This document shows positions 7,909 to 15,646 of a stretch of DNA of 38,465 bases, in pieces. Location of the stretch: NCBI GenBank assembly GCA_028282325.1, contig JANQID010000035.1, forward strand, positions 1 to 38,465, read 5' to 3'. A program made the position numbers and the translations under genes. Each line of letters opens with the position of its first letter. Within the stretch, counting starts at the first letter, position 1. A model generated the notes under the pieces. The model saw only the letters and a program-made list of their open reading frames with translations, was not told where the DNA came from and did no database searches. The DNA comes from Chloroflexaceae bacterium. Lineage in GTDB: Bacteria > Chloroflexota > Chloroflexia > Chloroflexales > Chloroflexaceae.

Positions 7909-8987
7909 GCTTGCACCTCCTCTCTATGCAACCAGCGCGTCAGGCCCCAGCGGGCGCCGAGAAAGATCACGCCCGTGCCCAGCAAGATGTACGATTTGAC
8001 CAGCAACGAGAACTCTAGATTGTAGTAGAAACCGATCAGGAACACGGCTAGAAATCCGACGGCCAGGCCCATCAGGAGCCAGTTGCTGCGCCGAAAGCCT
8101 AGCAGCGTCGCCATCGTCGCGGCGACGATACCGGGCGTCTGGATGGCAGGAACGAGCAGCAGCGCCGTTACAGCAAACAGCCCGAGCGCCGGGAGCGTGC
8201 GCACATCCACGCCGTGATCGCGCAGCACCACATACTCCAGCGCCAACAGCGCGAGCAACAGACCCGCAGCAGAGATCCACCAGAGCGTGATGAAGTCGTT
8301 TTCGATGAACGAGAGACAGAGCAACCCAAACATCGCCAGCGGCAAGGCATAGCCGATCGGGCGCGTGAAATCCTCTAGTTTCGTTGTCGCCAGCCAGGTC
8401 TCGCGCTCCCAGATCAACAGCGTTCCAACTGCCAGCCCGATCACCAGCAGATGCACGCCTTCCTGCAGATCCTGTTCACCGAGCAGCAGCATCGTCGCAC
8501 CGACAAGCACCACTGTCGAGATGAAACGATGCAAGCGTTCGGGATAGGCTGGGATCAGCGCAACCTCCAGCGCGATAAGAGCCAGCGCAGCGTTAGTGAG
8601 ATTGGATCCGCTCGATGTCCAGATGATCACGCCCATAAATGTTAGGGCTTGCCCGGTCAGGCTGATAGCCAACGCCAATTGTTCGAAGAACACGCCCTTC
8701 CAGAGCAGCCAGCGGATGCCAACCGCCCCGACGCAGAACGTCAGGCCGACAACCAGGGCCGAAGGATTGCCATCGGCGAAACTGATGCCGAAAATGTTCA
8801 TCCCAAAGAGAAAAGCCAGCAGTAGAATCGCGGCGAACCACGCGCTGAGGCCAACAAAAACGCGGATAAACCAGGGAGTTGTAGTCTCGGACTGCGCAGC
8901 TTGCAGCGTCGCGACCATCGCCGCCTGGCGTTCGGCGGAGATGCGCCCCTCGTCGATAAGTTGCGCAAACACCTGTCGCCACGTCAT
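7905..8987 (-). CDS. DUF4401 multi-pass membrane protein
   Basis: This protein of about 360 residues opens with a short cytoplasmic helix region (TWRQVFAQLIDEGRISAERQAAM) and is then almost entirely membrane helices, at least ten by eye. Its position between a DUF2157 protein and a GDYXXLXY protein supports the DUF4401 assignment. I place the start at 8987, where GGAGGAGGTG is at ideal spacing and the ATGA overlaps the stop of the DUF2157 gene. An ATG six codons upstream lacks a ribosome site. The function is unknown; the conserved trio suggests a membrane complex. Confidence 0.83.
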   Translation of the reverse strand: MTWRQVFAQLIDEGRISAERQAAMVATLQAAQSETTTPWFIRVFVGLSAWFAAILLLAFLFGMNIFGISFADGNPSALVVGLTFCVGAVGIRWLLWKGVFFEQLALAISLTGQALTFMGVIIWTSSGSNLTNAALALIALEVALIPAYPERLHRFISTVVLVGATMLLLGEQDLQEGVHLLVIGLAVGTLLIWERETWLATTKLEDFTRPIGYALPLAMFGLLCLSFIENDFITLWWISAAGLLLALLALEYVVLRDHGVDVRTLPALGLFAVTALLLVPAIQTPGIVAATMATLLGFRRSNWLLMGLAVGFLAVFLIGFYYNLEFSLLVKSYILLGTGVIFLGARWGLTRWLHREEVQA

Positions 8988-9976
8988 GGCTGCACCTCCT
9001 CCCACGAGCGAGCGACTCGGCGCAGCAGCGTTAACGCAACACCAGCCTGCAATACCACCAGAGCGCTCAACACGATGAATCCGCCTGCATCGCCGTCAAG
9101 CAATTCGCCAACGGTTGCCGTCACAATGACGACGATGCTGAACGCGCCGACGGTCAGGATCAGCAGATCACGGAGCCAGCGCGCGTAAATCGCGATCATT
9201 ACAGCCACGACGACGACAAACAGCCACGGGGCCAGGGCGAGCGACCATGAGTCGCGCCCGTCCGAATCGAAGATAAATTCTAGCGTCGGGATGGTCAGAA
9301 AGATGAACACCGCCAGCGCTATCAATTGTGCGAACCAGCGTCCGCGCAGCCAGGCCACGCCGCGCCGCCGGGCCCATTCCCATACACCAAGCGCCGCCGC
9401 GTTCATACCGACGAGCAACTCGAACAATGCAGCCTCTCCCAGAACCACGCGCTGCTCCCAAAACAATATCAGCGTTATGTTCGCCAACGCCAGCAGCAAC
9501 AGCCAGAGCGGCTGGAAGGCGCCGACCGCCGCCCAACCGACGATCAGGATGATCCAGGTCAGAAACAGTTGATACGAATCGGCGCCGGTCTGATAGGTCT
9601 GGCCAAACACCGCCAGCAGCGCACCCGTCAAGATCGACGCCGCCATCAGGGAAATCTTGCCGACTAGCGTGTCCAGCCCTTTGAACAGCGCCAGCCCAAC
9701 AGCGGTCAGGATCGCGACCTCGGCCAATCCTAACTTGACAAAGCGATGTAGATCATCCCAATTGAAAGCGAAGAAGAAGATTACGCCGCTTAGCGTAAAC
9801 GCGGCGCCGAGCGCCAGCAATACAACGTTGGCAAATCGCCTCCAGGCCGCACGATCGGGAAGTTGGCCCGTCAAGACGAACGCACGATCAAGGGCGGCGG
9901 CGTCGAGATACCCATACCGCGCCAACCTGCGCAACTGCTCAGGCGTGGCCGGCTGGTCAAGCATATCAGCATTCAT
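8984..9976 (-). CDS. DUF2157 multi-pass membrane protein
   Basis: About 330 residues. The N-terminal soluble part contains the typical DUF2157 helices (PATPEQLRRLARYGYL, then LTGQLPDRAAW). It is followed by roughly ten hydrophobic helices with the family-like FFFAFNWDDLHRFVKLG turn. The ATG at 9976 has AGGAGG a few bases upstream and is preferred over an ATG nine codons earlier. It is the first gene of the coupled DUF2157-DUF4401-GDYXXLXY operon, whose promoter is at 10148-10176. No enzymatic motif is visible. Confidence 0.85.
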   Translation of the reverse strand: MNADMLDQPATPEQLRRLARYGYLDAAALDRAFVLTGQLPDRAAWRRFANVVLLALGAAFTLSGVIFFFAFNWDDLHRFVKLGLAEVAILTAVGLALFKGLDTLVGKISLMAASILTGALLAVFGQTYQTGADSYQLFLTWIILIVGWAAVGAFQPLWLLLLALANITLILFWEQRVVLGEAALFELLVGMNAAALGVWEWARRRGVAWLRGRWFAQLIALAVFIFLTIPTLEFIFDSDGRDSWSLALAPWLFVVVVAVMIAIYARWLRDLLILTVGAFSIVVIVTATVGELLDGDAGGFIVLSALVVLQAGVALTLLRRVARSWEEVQP

Positions 9977-10147
9977 AGCCTGCCTCCTGCAACTCAACCA
10001 CATCTACGCCGTTACCAAACGAGCAAGCCATACCACACCTCGGGAGGCGGGACTCTGGCCCACATGCGCGCAGGACATGCGCTCCCGGCGAGTATGCGGC
10101 ATATTCGATAGTTTGATAGTAATGCGGAATTCTACGTGTCTACTTGT

Positions 10148-10176
10148 AGTATAGCGCTGCGGAAAAGCGCTGTCAG
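10148..10176 (-). promoter_or_regulatory. Promoter of the DUF2157 operon
   Basis: On the minus strand CTGACA and TATACT are separated by exactly 17 bases, five of six matches to each sigma-70 hexamer. Transcription would start near 10141, giving a leader of about 165 bases before the DUF2157 ATG. Confidence 0.6.
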
Positions 10177-10205
10177 CCCCTGTAGGGTGAATGCGCGGGA
10201 GAATT

Positions 10206-10238
10206 TAAGCGGGAGCGCAGAGGTCGTGCTCCCGCTTA
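10206..10238 (-). terminator. Hairpin terminator after the exported repeat protein
   Basis: An 11-bp perfect stem (TAAGCGGGAGC / GCTCCCGCTTA) with an 11-base loop sits 23 bases after the stop of the minus-strand gene at 10261. A short TTAAATT follows in the direction of transcription. It separates this gene from the DUF2157 promoter. Confidence 0.6.
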
Positions 10239-10260
10239 CAAGGCATACCAGGTTGATCGA

Positions 10261-11508
10261 CTAGAATGCAGGTTCCGGCTGCGGATCGAGGACCGGCAGG
10301 GTGGATGGATTGTCACCGGGGCCGAGGGTAAGATTGTCGGTATTCGAGTCGACCACGCGCGGCGCGGGATCGGGATCCGGCGGAGCTGCTGTGACATTCG
10401 GCGAGCCTGCTTCCACAAGCACATCGGTGATCACCAGGCGATTGCTATTCGTGCCCTTGGCCGTAAACTTGTGATAACCGGTTGGAATTCGCTCGTCCAG
10501 GTAGACCACAGCGAAGAACTCACCGAACTCGTTGGCGAACTGCGATGGGATCGCGCGCACGCTGCCATCGGCCAGCGTCATCCAGATGTCAACACGTTCG
10601 TACGGATCAAAACGTTTGCCCTGAATCTCAAATGTTGTACGCTGATCGCCGCTGGCCGGATAGGGGCTGGCCACACGCATCTGCGCCCAACCCTCTGGGG
10701 TCGACGGTCGCGCGCCCAGATTGAAGTAGCCAATGACCTGATACTGGCTGCTGGTTCCCAACGCGGTGAAGGCGTAGCGACCCACCGGGTACGCCTCCAG
10801 GAACTTGAAGGTCGATTCGAAGCTGCCGATGTCGCTGGTCTGTTGCTGCGGATAGTCGATCACCGTGCCATCCGGCGCGGTAATCCACACCGACACAACT
10901 TCCTGAGCACGGAAGCCGCGCCCGAAGATGTTTACCAGCGCGCCATGCAGACCGCTCGGATCGCCGGTGGTATTGTCTTGAATCACCAGCGTCGTCGGGC
11001 CGGCATTCGGCTCAGGGCCGACACGCGGCGAGACCACAAAACTCGCCGCAGCCTCACGATTGCTCCATGCCCCATGCGCCGTAAAAGTATAGCACCCGTA
11101 TGGCCACTTGTTCGATGTATTGAACGTAAAGTAGTAGTCGCCGCCTCGACTGGCATTAAACACCCACGGGAAATTGGCCGGCATATCGATCACGCCATCA
11201 AGGCCCTGGGGCGTATTCACCACGCCACTATCGGTCACGTAGGGGCTGAACACCCGACCATCAGGGAAGGTAAACGAGATATAGACAGGCTCGCTATCCC
11301 AGAACCCCTGCAACTCGGTACCAAACGTGCTATCTTGATAGCCCGCCGCCGTGCCGCCGCCAGTGCGGTCACACACAGCCGTCGTGGGACCAAAGACGTA
11401 GAAACGAGCTCCCGCCGCAGAAGAAACATACGCGAAGGCTCCGATAATCAATGCCAGAACCAACGCAAATGCGACGGCCATTAATTGAATTGGACGTGAT
11501 TGAACCAT
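10261..11508 (-). CDS. Exported protein with three degenerate beta-sandwich repeats
   Basis: The 415-residue product has an N-terminal hydrophobic segment (about residues 9-30, ending SSAAGA), a signal peptide or anchor. The body contains three diverged copies of one unit, at roughly 66-160, 186-264 and 292-366. Each has an (A/P)DG turn after an alternating hydrophobic strand, then a P-x-G-x-Y/H-x-FTA-x-G pattern: PYGCYTFTAHG, PVGRYAFTALG and PTGYHKFTAKG. This resembles Ig-like or IPT-like cell-surface folds. The tail from ~370 is Pro/Asp-rich. AGGAG precedes the ATG. It is probably a surface or envelope protein; I do not know its ligand. A long plus-strand frame over it is a shadow. Confidence 0.78.
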   Translation of the reverse strand: MVQSRPIQLMAVAFALVLALIIGAFAYVSSAAGARFYVFGPTTAVCDRTGGGTAAGYQDSTFGTELQGFWDSEPVYISFTFPDGRVFSPYVTDSGVVNTPQGLDGVIDMPANFPWVFNASRGGDYYFTFNTSNKWPYGCYTFTAHGAWSNREAAASFVVSPRVGPEPNAGPTTLVIQDNTTGDPSGLHGALVNIFGRGFRAQEVVSVWITAPDGTVIDYPQQQTSDIGSFESTFKFLEAYPVGRYAFTALGTSSQYQVIGYFNLGARPSTPEGWAQMRVASPYPASGDQRTTFEIQGKRFDPYERVDIWMTLADGSVRAIPSQFANEFGEFFAVVYLDERIPTGYHKFTAKGTNSNRLVITDVLVEAGSPNVTAAPPDPDPAPRVVDSNTDNLTLGPGDNPSTLPVLDPQPEPAF

Positions 11509-11522
11509 TTTCGTACTCCTGT

Positions 11523-11588
11523 TTACATACCAAGCTGTTGAGACGTTCTTATGTCGCAGACGATACTCACAGCGTCAGATTCTTGCAC
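11523..11588 (-). CDS. Candidate leader peptide ahead of the repeat protein
   Basis: A 21-codon frame opens with GTG on the minus strand and stops with TAA just before the ribosome site of the gene at 11508. Its own ribosome site (11595-11606) reads TAAGGAGGTGAT, a full-length complement of the 16S 3' tail. The peptide (MQESDAVSIVCDIRTSQQLG...) is not recognisable. It could couple or attenuate translation of the downstream gene, or be fortuitous. Confidence 0.3.
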   Translation of the reverse strand: MQESDAVSIVCDIRTSQQLGM

Positions 11589-11795
11589 TGCGCTATCACC
11601 TCCTTATGTGATTTTCAAGGGACGACAAAGCCCGGCGCCTCCAGTCTGAGAGCCGTTCGTCCAGATCTGTAATAAGTTGCTATTGCGGCTAGATTGCGAA
11701 ATGTTGTACAGTTATGGTACTCAGGAGAACCAAAAACGAACAAGATACGTATATTACGACAGAGTGACAGTAGAGATTGAAGGAGGGTTTAATCG

Positions 11796-12221
11796 ATGGC
11801 AACGACGGCGCGAAAACCACAATACACCCTGCTGTACGACGGCAAGTGCAACATTTGCACCAGCCAATCCCGACTGGCCGCCAGCTATGATGATGGCGGG
11901 CGGCTGGAATTGCTCGACATCAATAGTGAGGAAGCGCAGCAACGTTTCCCGCAAATCACACCGGAAGCCGCCCAACGCGAATTACATCTGGCAGCGCCCG
12001 ACGGCGCGCTCTATCGAGGCGTGGAAGCTGTACGCGAGGCGCTGCTGCTACTGCCCACCTTGCGCGCCTTCGGCGAGGTTCTGCGCCTGCCCGGCGCAGT
12101 CGATCTGGCTCGCCCAATATACGAGTGGGTCTCGCGCAATCGCTACTGGCTGGGCGGGCGCAACGACGCAGCGTGCGAGAATGGCACATGCTACAGAAGT
12201 CCCGGTCAAAGCAGCGCATGA
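11796..12221 (+). CDS. DCC-family thiol-disulfide oxidoreductase (DUF393)
   Basis: The 141-residue protein carries the DCC-family opening YDGKCNIC, with the C18-x2-C21 redox pair, within a thioredoxin-like fold. The later RGVEAVREALLLLP and RPIYEWVSRNRYWLGG segments are also typical of the family. The ATG is preceded by GGAGGG. Family members are thought to act as cytoplasmic or membrane-associated thiol-disulfide oxidoreductases, but substrates are generally unknown. It lies upstream of a MarR regulator and a CDGSH iron-sulfur protein on the same strand, which hints at a redox-stress cluster, although the regulator has its own promoter. Confidence 0.88.
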   Translation: MATTARKPQYTLLYDGKCNICTSQSRLAASYDDGGRLELLDINSEEAQQRFPQITPEAAQRELHLAAPDGALYRGVEAVREALLLLPTLRAFGEVLRLPGAVDLARPIYEWVSRNRYWLGGRNDAACENGTCYRSPGQSSA

Positions 12222-12298
12222 CAACATAGGGATGTAACATATTTCATCTCCAACGTCTGATTGATTCAATCACACGTTCAAAGATCAGTCTCACATTC

Positions 12299-12327
12299 TT
12301 GACAAGCCCATGTAACAAGTTTAGACT
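12299..12327 (+). promoter_or_regulatory. Promoter of the marR-type gene
   Basis: TTGACA at 12299-12304 and TAGACT at 12322-12327 are separated by 17 bases. The start of transcription would fall near 12334, about 30 bases before the ATG. Confidence 0.55.
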
Positions 12328-12333
12328 TAAACT
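12318..12333. promoter_or_regulatory. Palindromic operator over the -10, probable MarR autoregulation
   Basis: AGTTTA-GACT-TAAACT is a perfect 6-4-6 inverted repeat covering the whole -10 hexamer of the promoter. Size, symmetry and position are typical of MarR-family operators. A bound dimer would block RNA polymerase, giving ligand-relieved autorepression. That role is inferred. Confidence 0.5.
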
Positions 12334-12363
12334 ATACCGAGTGATTCAAGAGGCACTATCTCT

Positions 12364-12801
12364 ATGAGCGCAACTCGCCATCCGGCGCTTCTTTCGTGGC
12401 TGCACCTCGTGCGCATCTACCACAAGATGCATCGACAAGAGCAAGAGCTCCTCGGCGCATACCACCTGACACTTCCGCAATTCGAGGCGCTTGAGCAATT
12501 GAGTCGCGGGCAAGGCATTACGCAACAGCAACTGGCCGAGCGACTACTGGTCACGAAGGGGAATATCTGCGGCATCATCGACCGCCTCTCCGAGCGCGAA
12601 CTGGTCGAGCGCCGTACGAATCCGAATGATCGGCGCGCCAACTGCCTGTACCTTACCGCAAGCGGCGAGGCGCTGGCGAGGGAGGTGGCGCCGATACATC
12701 AGCAGTTGATCGAAAGCCGGATGGAAGCTCTGAACGCCAGCGATCAGCGCATCTTACACACGTTATTACGCCAATTGGATCGCTCGATTCACACGGAGTA
12801 G
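12364..12801 (+). CDS. MarR family transcriptional regulator
   Basis: The 145-residue product has MarR family length. N-terminal and C-terminal helices for dimerisation flank a winged helix-turn-helix. ITQQQLAERLLVTKGNICGIIDRLSERELVERR forms the HTH and start of the wing, and NPNDRRANCLYLT is the wing tip, with the DRRA signature of the family. No sensory cysteine is conspicuous in the HTH region. A palindrome overlaps its own -10. Neighbouring DCC and CDGSH genes suggest a redox or oxidant-related regulon, as an inference. Confidence 0.92.
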   Translation: MSATRHPALLSWLHLVRIYHKMHRQEQELLGAYHLTLPQFEALEQLSRGQGITQQQLAERLLVTKGNICGIIDRLSERELVERRTNPNDRRANCLYLTASGEALAREVAPIHQQLIESRMEALNASDQRILHTLLRQLDRSIHTE

Positions 12802-12872
12802 TATGAGGGTTGGGCAACGACCCAGATATTACATCGATATGTATGATGTTGCAATATGGAGGTATAACTGCA

Positions 12873-13073
12873 ATGAGCACGGAACAGCCACAGGATACCA
12901 AGATCACTGTGCTGAAAAACGGCCCGCTGTATGTCGAGGGAAATTTTGTTTTGTTTGATGCAGACGGTCAGGAGATTCCGGTTAGCGGCAAGGCTGCGCT
13001 CTGTCGCTGCGGCGTATCCAACAAAAAGCCGTTCTGCGACGGAACACACGCCAAGGTCGATTTTAAGGCGTAA
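12873..13073 (+). CDS. CDGSH iron-sulfur domain protein
   Basis: This 66-residue protein is essentially a single zf-CDGSH module. It binds a [2Fe-2S] cluster through three cysteines and one histidine: C44, C46, C55 and H59 in the pattern CRC...PFCDGTH. GGAGG lies a few bases before the ATG at 12873, which is preferred to a longer in-frame opening at 12810 with no ribosome site. The preceding beta segment (ITVLKNGPLYVEGNFVLF) is typical of bacterial stand-alone members. It probably acts in electron or cluster transfer. A strong terminator follows. Confidence 0.92.
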   Translation: MSTEQPQDTKITVLKNGPLYVEGNFVLFDADGQEIPVSGKAALCRCGVSNKKPFCDGTHAKVDFKA

Positions 13074-13107
13074 ATATCCGCCAATCGCAAGATCGGTATA
13101 CGTATAA

Positions 13108-13157
13108 AGAGCGGTGCTGAAGAGTCGCACGATAGCGTGACTCTTCAGCACCGCTCT
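13108..13157. terminator. Bidirectional terminator between CDGSH gene and folP
   Basis: A perfect 19-bp stem (13108-13126 and 13139-13157) with a 12-base loop lies between the converging CDGSH (plus) and folP (minus) genes. ACTT follows on the plus side and a TTTATACG stretch on the minus side. It is one of the strongest hairpins in the window. Confidence 0.75.
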
Positions 13158-13180
13158 ACTTCGTCAAGAACATTGTCGGT

Positions 13181-14083
13181 TTATGCTGCACGCACACGAC
13201 TCAGCGCATCAGCCATTTTCGCCGCCTGCGCATTTAATCCCACATTATGCACGCGCACGATGTCGATCCCTTGCTGCACTGTCAGCGCCGTTATCGCAGC
13301 AGTGCCTGCATCACGCTGGTCAGGCGGAGCACCGAGCGCCTGACCGATAAACGACTTACGCGACGCACCAAGTAAAACAGGCCGATCAAGCCGACATAGT
13401 TCGCTCAGATTGCGCAACAGTTCGATATTCTGGTCCGGCGTCTTGCCAAACCCGATCCCCGGATCGATGATGATGCGCTCGCGGGCGATGCCGCGCGATT
13501 CGGCGTAGGCAACGCTGATTTGCAACTCGCCGATCACTTCCGATATCAGATCGGCGTAGGCAACTTCGGCATAATATCCGCCGATAGCTCCGATTGTCGC
13601 CGACGCGCGTCGATTGTGCATCAGCACGATCGGCACATCGCACGCCGCCACGAGATCGGCCAACGCCGCGTTCCAGCCGCCATCAGGCGTGCGCAACCCC
13701 CACACGTCGTTGACCATATGCGCGCCGGCTGCGAGCGCCGCCGCAACCGTCTCCGCGTGATAACTATCGATCGAGATCGGGATCGACAGCGTTTCGGTCA
13801 GCGCCGCGATTACGGGAACCACGCGGGCCTGTTCTTCCCGAAGCGACACCGGCGCGGCGCCGGGGCGGGTCGACTCGCCGCCGACATCGAGAATATCTGC
13901 TCCCTGTTCGATAGCCGCCCGAGCCTGAGCCAGCGATGCTGTCACAACATCGCCAACGTCGGCCAATCCATCGCCGCTGAATGAGTCGGGAGTAACATTG
14001 ATAATCGCCATCACATAGGTGCGATCGCCCCACGTGAATACACGATCGGCCATCGACAGATGTTTAAGCGTCATTGGCGCCAT
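13181..14083 (-). CDS. folP: Dihydropteroate synthase
   Basis: The 300-residue TIM-barrel protein joins dihydropterin pyrophosphate to p-aminobenzoate in folate synthesis. The family signatures are INVTPDSFSGDG near the N-terminus, which binds pyrophosphate, and DIGGESTRPGA (seen as DVGGESTRPGA). The central IDSYHAETVAAAL and late DPGIGFGK blocks agree. The start overlaps the end of the poly-proline gene, with two possible ATGs (14083 and 14074); the first is taken. It is the last gene of the rqcH-popT-like cluster on the minus strand. No other folate gene is adjacent. Confidence 0.95.
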   Translation of the reverse strand: MAPMTLKHLSMADRVFTWGDRTYVMAIINVTPDSFSGDGLADVGDVVTASLAQARAAIEQGADILDVGGESTRPGAAPVSLREEQARVVPVIAALTETLSIPISIDSYHAETVAAALAAGAHMVNDVWGLRTPDGGWNAALADLVAACDVPIVLMHNRRASATIGAIGGYYAEVAYADLISEVIGELQISVAYAESRGIARERIIIDPGIGFGKTPDQNIELLRNLSELCRLDRPVLLGASRKSFIGQALGAPPDQRDAGTAAITALTVQQGIDIVRVHNVGLNAQAAKMADALSRVRAA

Positions 14084-14384
14084 CCCAACCCGTCATCGAC
14101 GTCGCATCGGCTGCATCAGATCGGTCATCTCGCGACGCGGCGGCGCGCTCCAATGCTATTGTGCGCTGTTCACCACGATATGCGCGCCAACCAACCCAGG
14201 CCAGAAACGGCAACAGCACCGGCCACCAGCGTCGCTCGGCCTGCAAATCGCTCCAGAAAGCGCGGATTTGCGGAAGATAAGGAATTCGCTCGATAGCGTC
14301 GCGCAAACGCTCACCGAGCGAGGGTGGCGGAGGCGGGGGGGGCGGTTCTTTACGAAAGAACGGCAGACGATCAAAGATAATCAT
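14064..14384 (-). CDS. Small protein with an eight-proline run and one membrane-like segment
   Basis: A 106-residue gene starts at an ATG with AAGGAGAG upstream. A longer in-frame opening to 14789 overlaps the DUF368 gene and is not supported. The N-terminus is hydrophobic (IIFDRLPFF), followed by eight consecutive prolines at residues 14-21. A helical region (GERLRDAIERIPYL) and a hydrophobic block (WWPVLLPFLAWVGWRAY) come next, and the tail is polar. Its end overlaps the start of folP by about 20 bases, so translation is coupled. Eight prolines would stall ribosomes without EF-P. Function is unknown. Confidence 0.65.
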   Translation of the reverse strand: MIIFDRLPFFRKEPPPPPPPPSLGERLRDAIERIPYLPQIRAFWSDLQAERRWWPVLLPFLAWVGWRAYRGEQRTIALERAAASRDDRSDAADATSMTGWDGANDA

Positions 14385-14473
14385 CAATCTCTCCTTGCTC
14401 ACAACATCTCGGCCATCCATCATACCGCATTCTGGCCAAAGCACGAGCGCTAAATCTTGCGATGCCAACGCCA

Positions 14474-15463
14474 TTAATCGGCGGTCGCGACCCCGGCATC
14501 GCGTGGCGAACCCATACCTAGAGCGCGCAGCAGCGGGTTTGACTTCGACTGCATATGATCGAGCGCTGTCACCAGCGCAAACCCGACGATACAAAGCGCC
14601 AGTGCGATCCAGAACTCGCTCGATCCAAAATTCGGCAACACATTCATCTGCTGAATCGGAACCTCTTCGCCGTGACGATCGATCATCGTTGCCAGCACCA
14701 CCTTCCAGGGCCAGATCACGCGCAGCGAGCCAATCATAAAGCCGATTAGCACCGCCACCGTCGCCTGATGATAATGCTTGAGCAGCCAACTCAACAGCCG
14801 CGCAAGCCCAACCAGGCCCACAACCGCGCCGACGCCGACTGCGGCGATGCTCACGATGTCGAATGCTTTGACGGCGTTCAACACGTACTCATATTGCCCC
14901 AGAATCAGCAAGATAAACGACCCCGAAATACCCGGCAGGATCATCGCCATAATCGCCGTCGCGCCGCTGAAGAAGAGCGTCAACGGATCATGCGACATAT
15001 CCAGCGGAACCATGCCAACGAGGAAATAGGCGCCGATCGCACCAATGACCAGCGTTGTGATTGAACGAGGCGTCCAGACGATATGCGCGCCAACCGCGAT
15101 AATCGATGCCAGGATTAGCCCGAAGAAAAACGCAAATAGAAACACCGGCTGATTATCGAGCAACCAGCTCATCAAGTGAGCGAGCGAGAATCCCGCGCCC
15201 AGGATGCCGGCGACCAGAACGATGAGAAATTGCCAGGGGATCAGCGCCAGCGCGTCTTTCAGCTTGAACTGTAGCAGCAGGCGAATAGTTTTGAAGTTGA
15301 CCGACTTGATCGCTTCGAGCAACTCTTCGTAAATGCCCAGAATGAAGGCCATTGTCCCGCCGGACACGCCGGGAATAATATCAGCCGTCCCCATCGCCGC
15401 GCCGATGAAGAATAGGCGCACATATTCCAATGGCGTTCGAGGACGATTTTCCGTTTGCATCAT
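14474..15463 (-). CDS. popT: DUF368 membrane protein, PopT-type undecaprenyl-phosphate translocase
   Basis: The 329-residue polytopic protein has the DUF368 hallmark ADIIPGVSGGTMAFILGIYEELL near the N-terminus and a second, related loop MILPGISGSFILLILGQYEYVL. This reflects the internal inverted duplication of the family. DUF368 proteins such as PopT recycle undecaprenyl phosphate across the membrane for cell wall and glycan synthesis. At least eight hydrophobic helices are visible. The alternative start is the next codon, also ATG. It lies between rqcH and a small poly-proline gene on the same strand. The family assignment is secure; the transported lipid is inferred from characterised members. 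Confidence 0.88.
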   Translation of the reverse strand: MMQTENRPRTPLEYVRLFFIGAAMGTADIIPGVSGGTMAFILGIYEELLEAIKSVNFKTIRLLLQFKLKDALALIPWQFLIVLVAGILGAGFSLAHLMSWLLDNQPVFLFAFFFGLILASIIAVGAHIVWTPRSITTLVIGAIGAYFLVGMVPLDMSHDPLTLFFSGATAIMAMILPGISGSFILLILGQYEYVLNAVKAFDIVSIAAVGVGAVVGLVGLARLLSWLLKHYHQATVAVLIGFMIGSLRVIWPWKVVLATMIDRHGEEVPIQQMNVLPNFGSSEFWIALALCIVGFALVTALDHMQSKSNPLLRALGMGSPRDAGVATAD

Positions 15464-15646
15464 AGTAGAGTGTGTCTCCAGTTGTGAGGCGGCGTTGGTT
15501 CACAGGCGCGTCACGCCGCAACATTGCCGATTCTCTCTTGCGCTCGCAGTCGCGCAAGGCAACGCACAGGCGCAGAATCGACAGGATTTTACCGAAAGCA
15601 TCGGTCAGTGTCAATGAAGAGCGGGTGACAATCTTGCAAACCGGTC

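Noticed and set aside
10471-11484. A 337-codon plus-strand frame across the exported repeat protein
   Set aside because: The minus-strand protein has a signal segment, a ribosome site, a terminator and internal repeats; the plus-strand translation is Arg/His-rich and unlike any protein.
11589-11606. Plus-strand ATCACCTCCTTA as the end of a 16S rRNA gene
   Set aside because: None of the preceding conserved 16S 3' helix sequence is present; it is better read as a strong ribosome site on the minus strand.
14385-14789. N-terminal extension of the poly-proline protein
   Set aside because: It overlaps the DUF368 gene, and the ATG at 14384 has a strong AAGGAGAG site.
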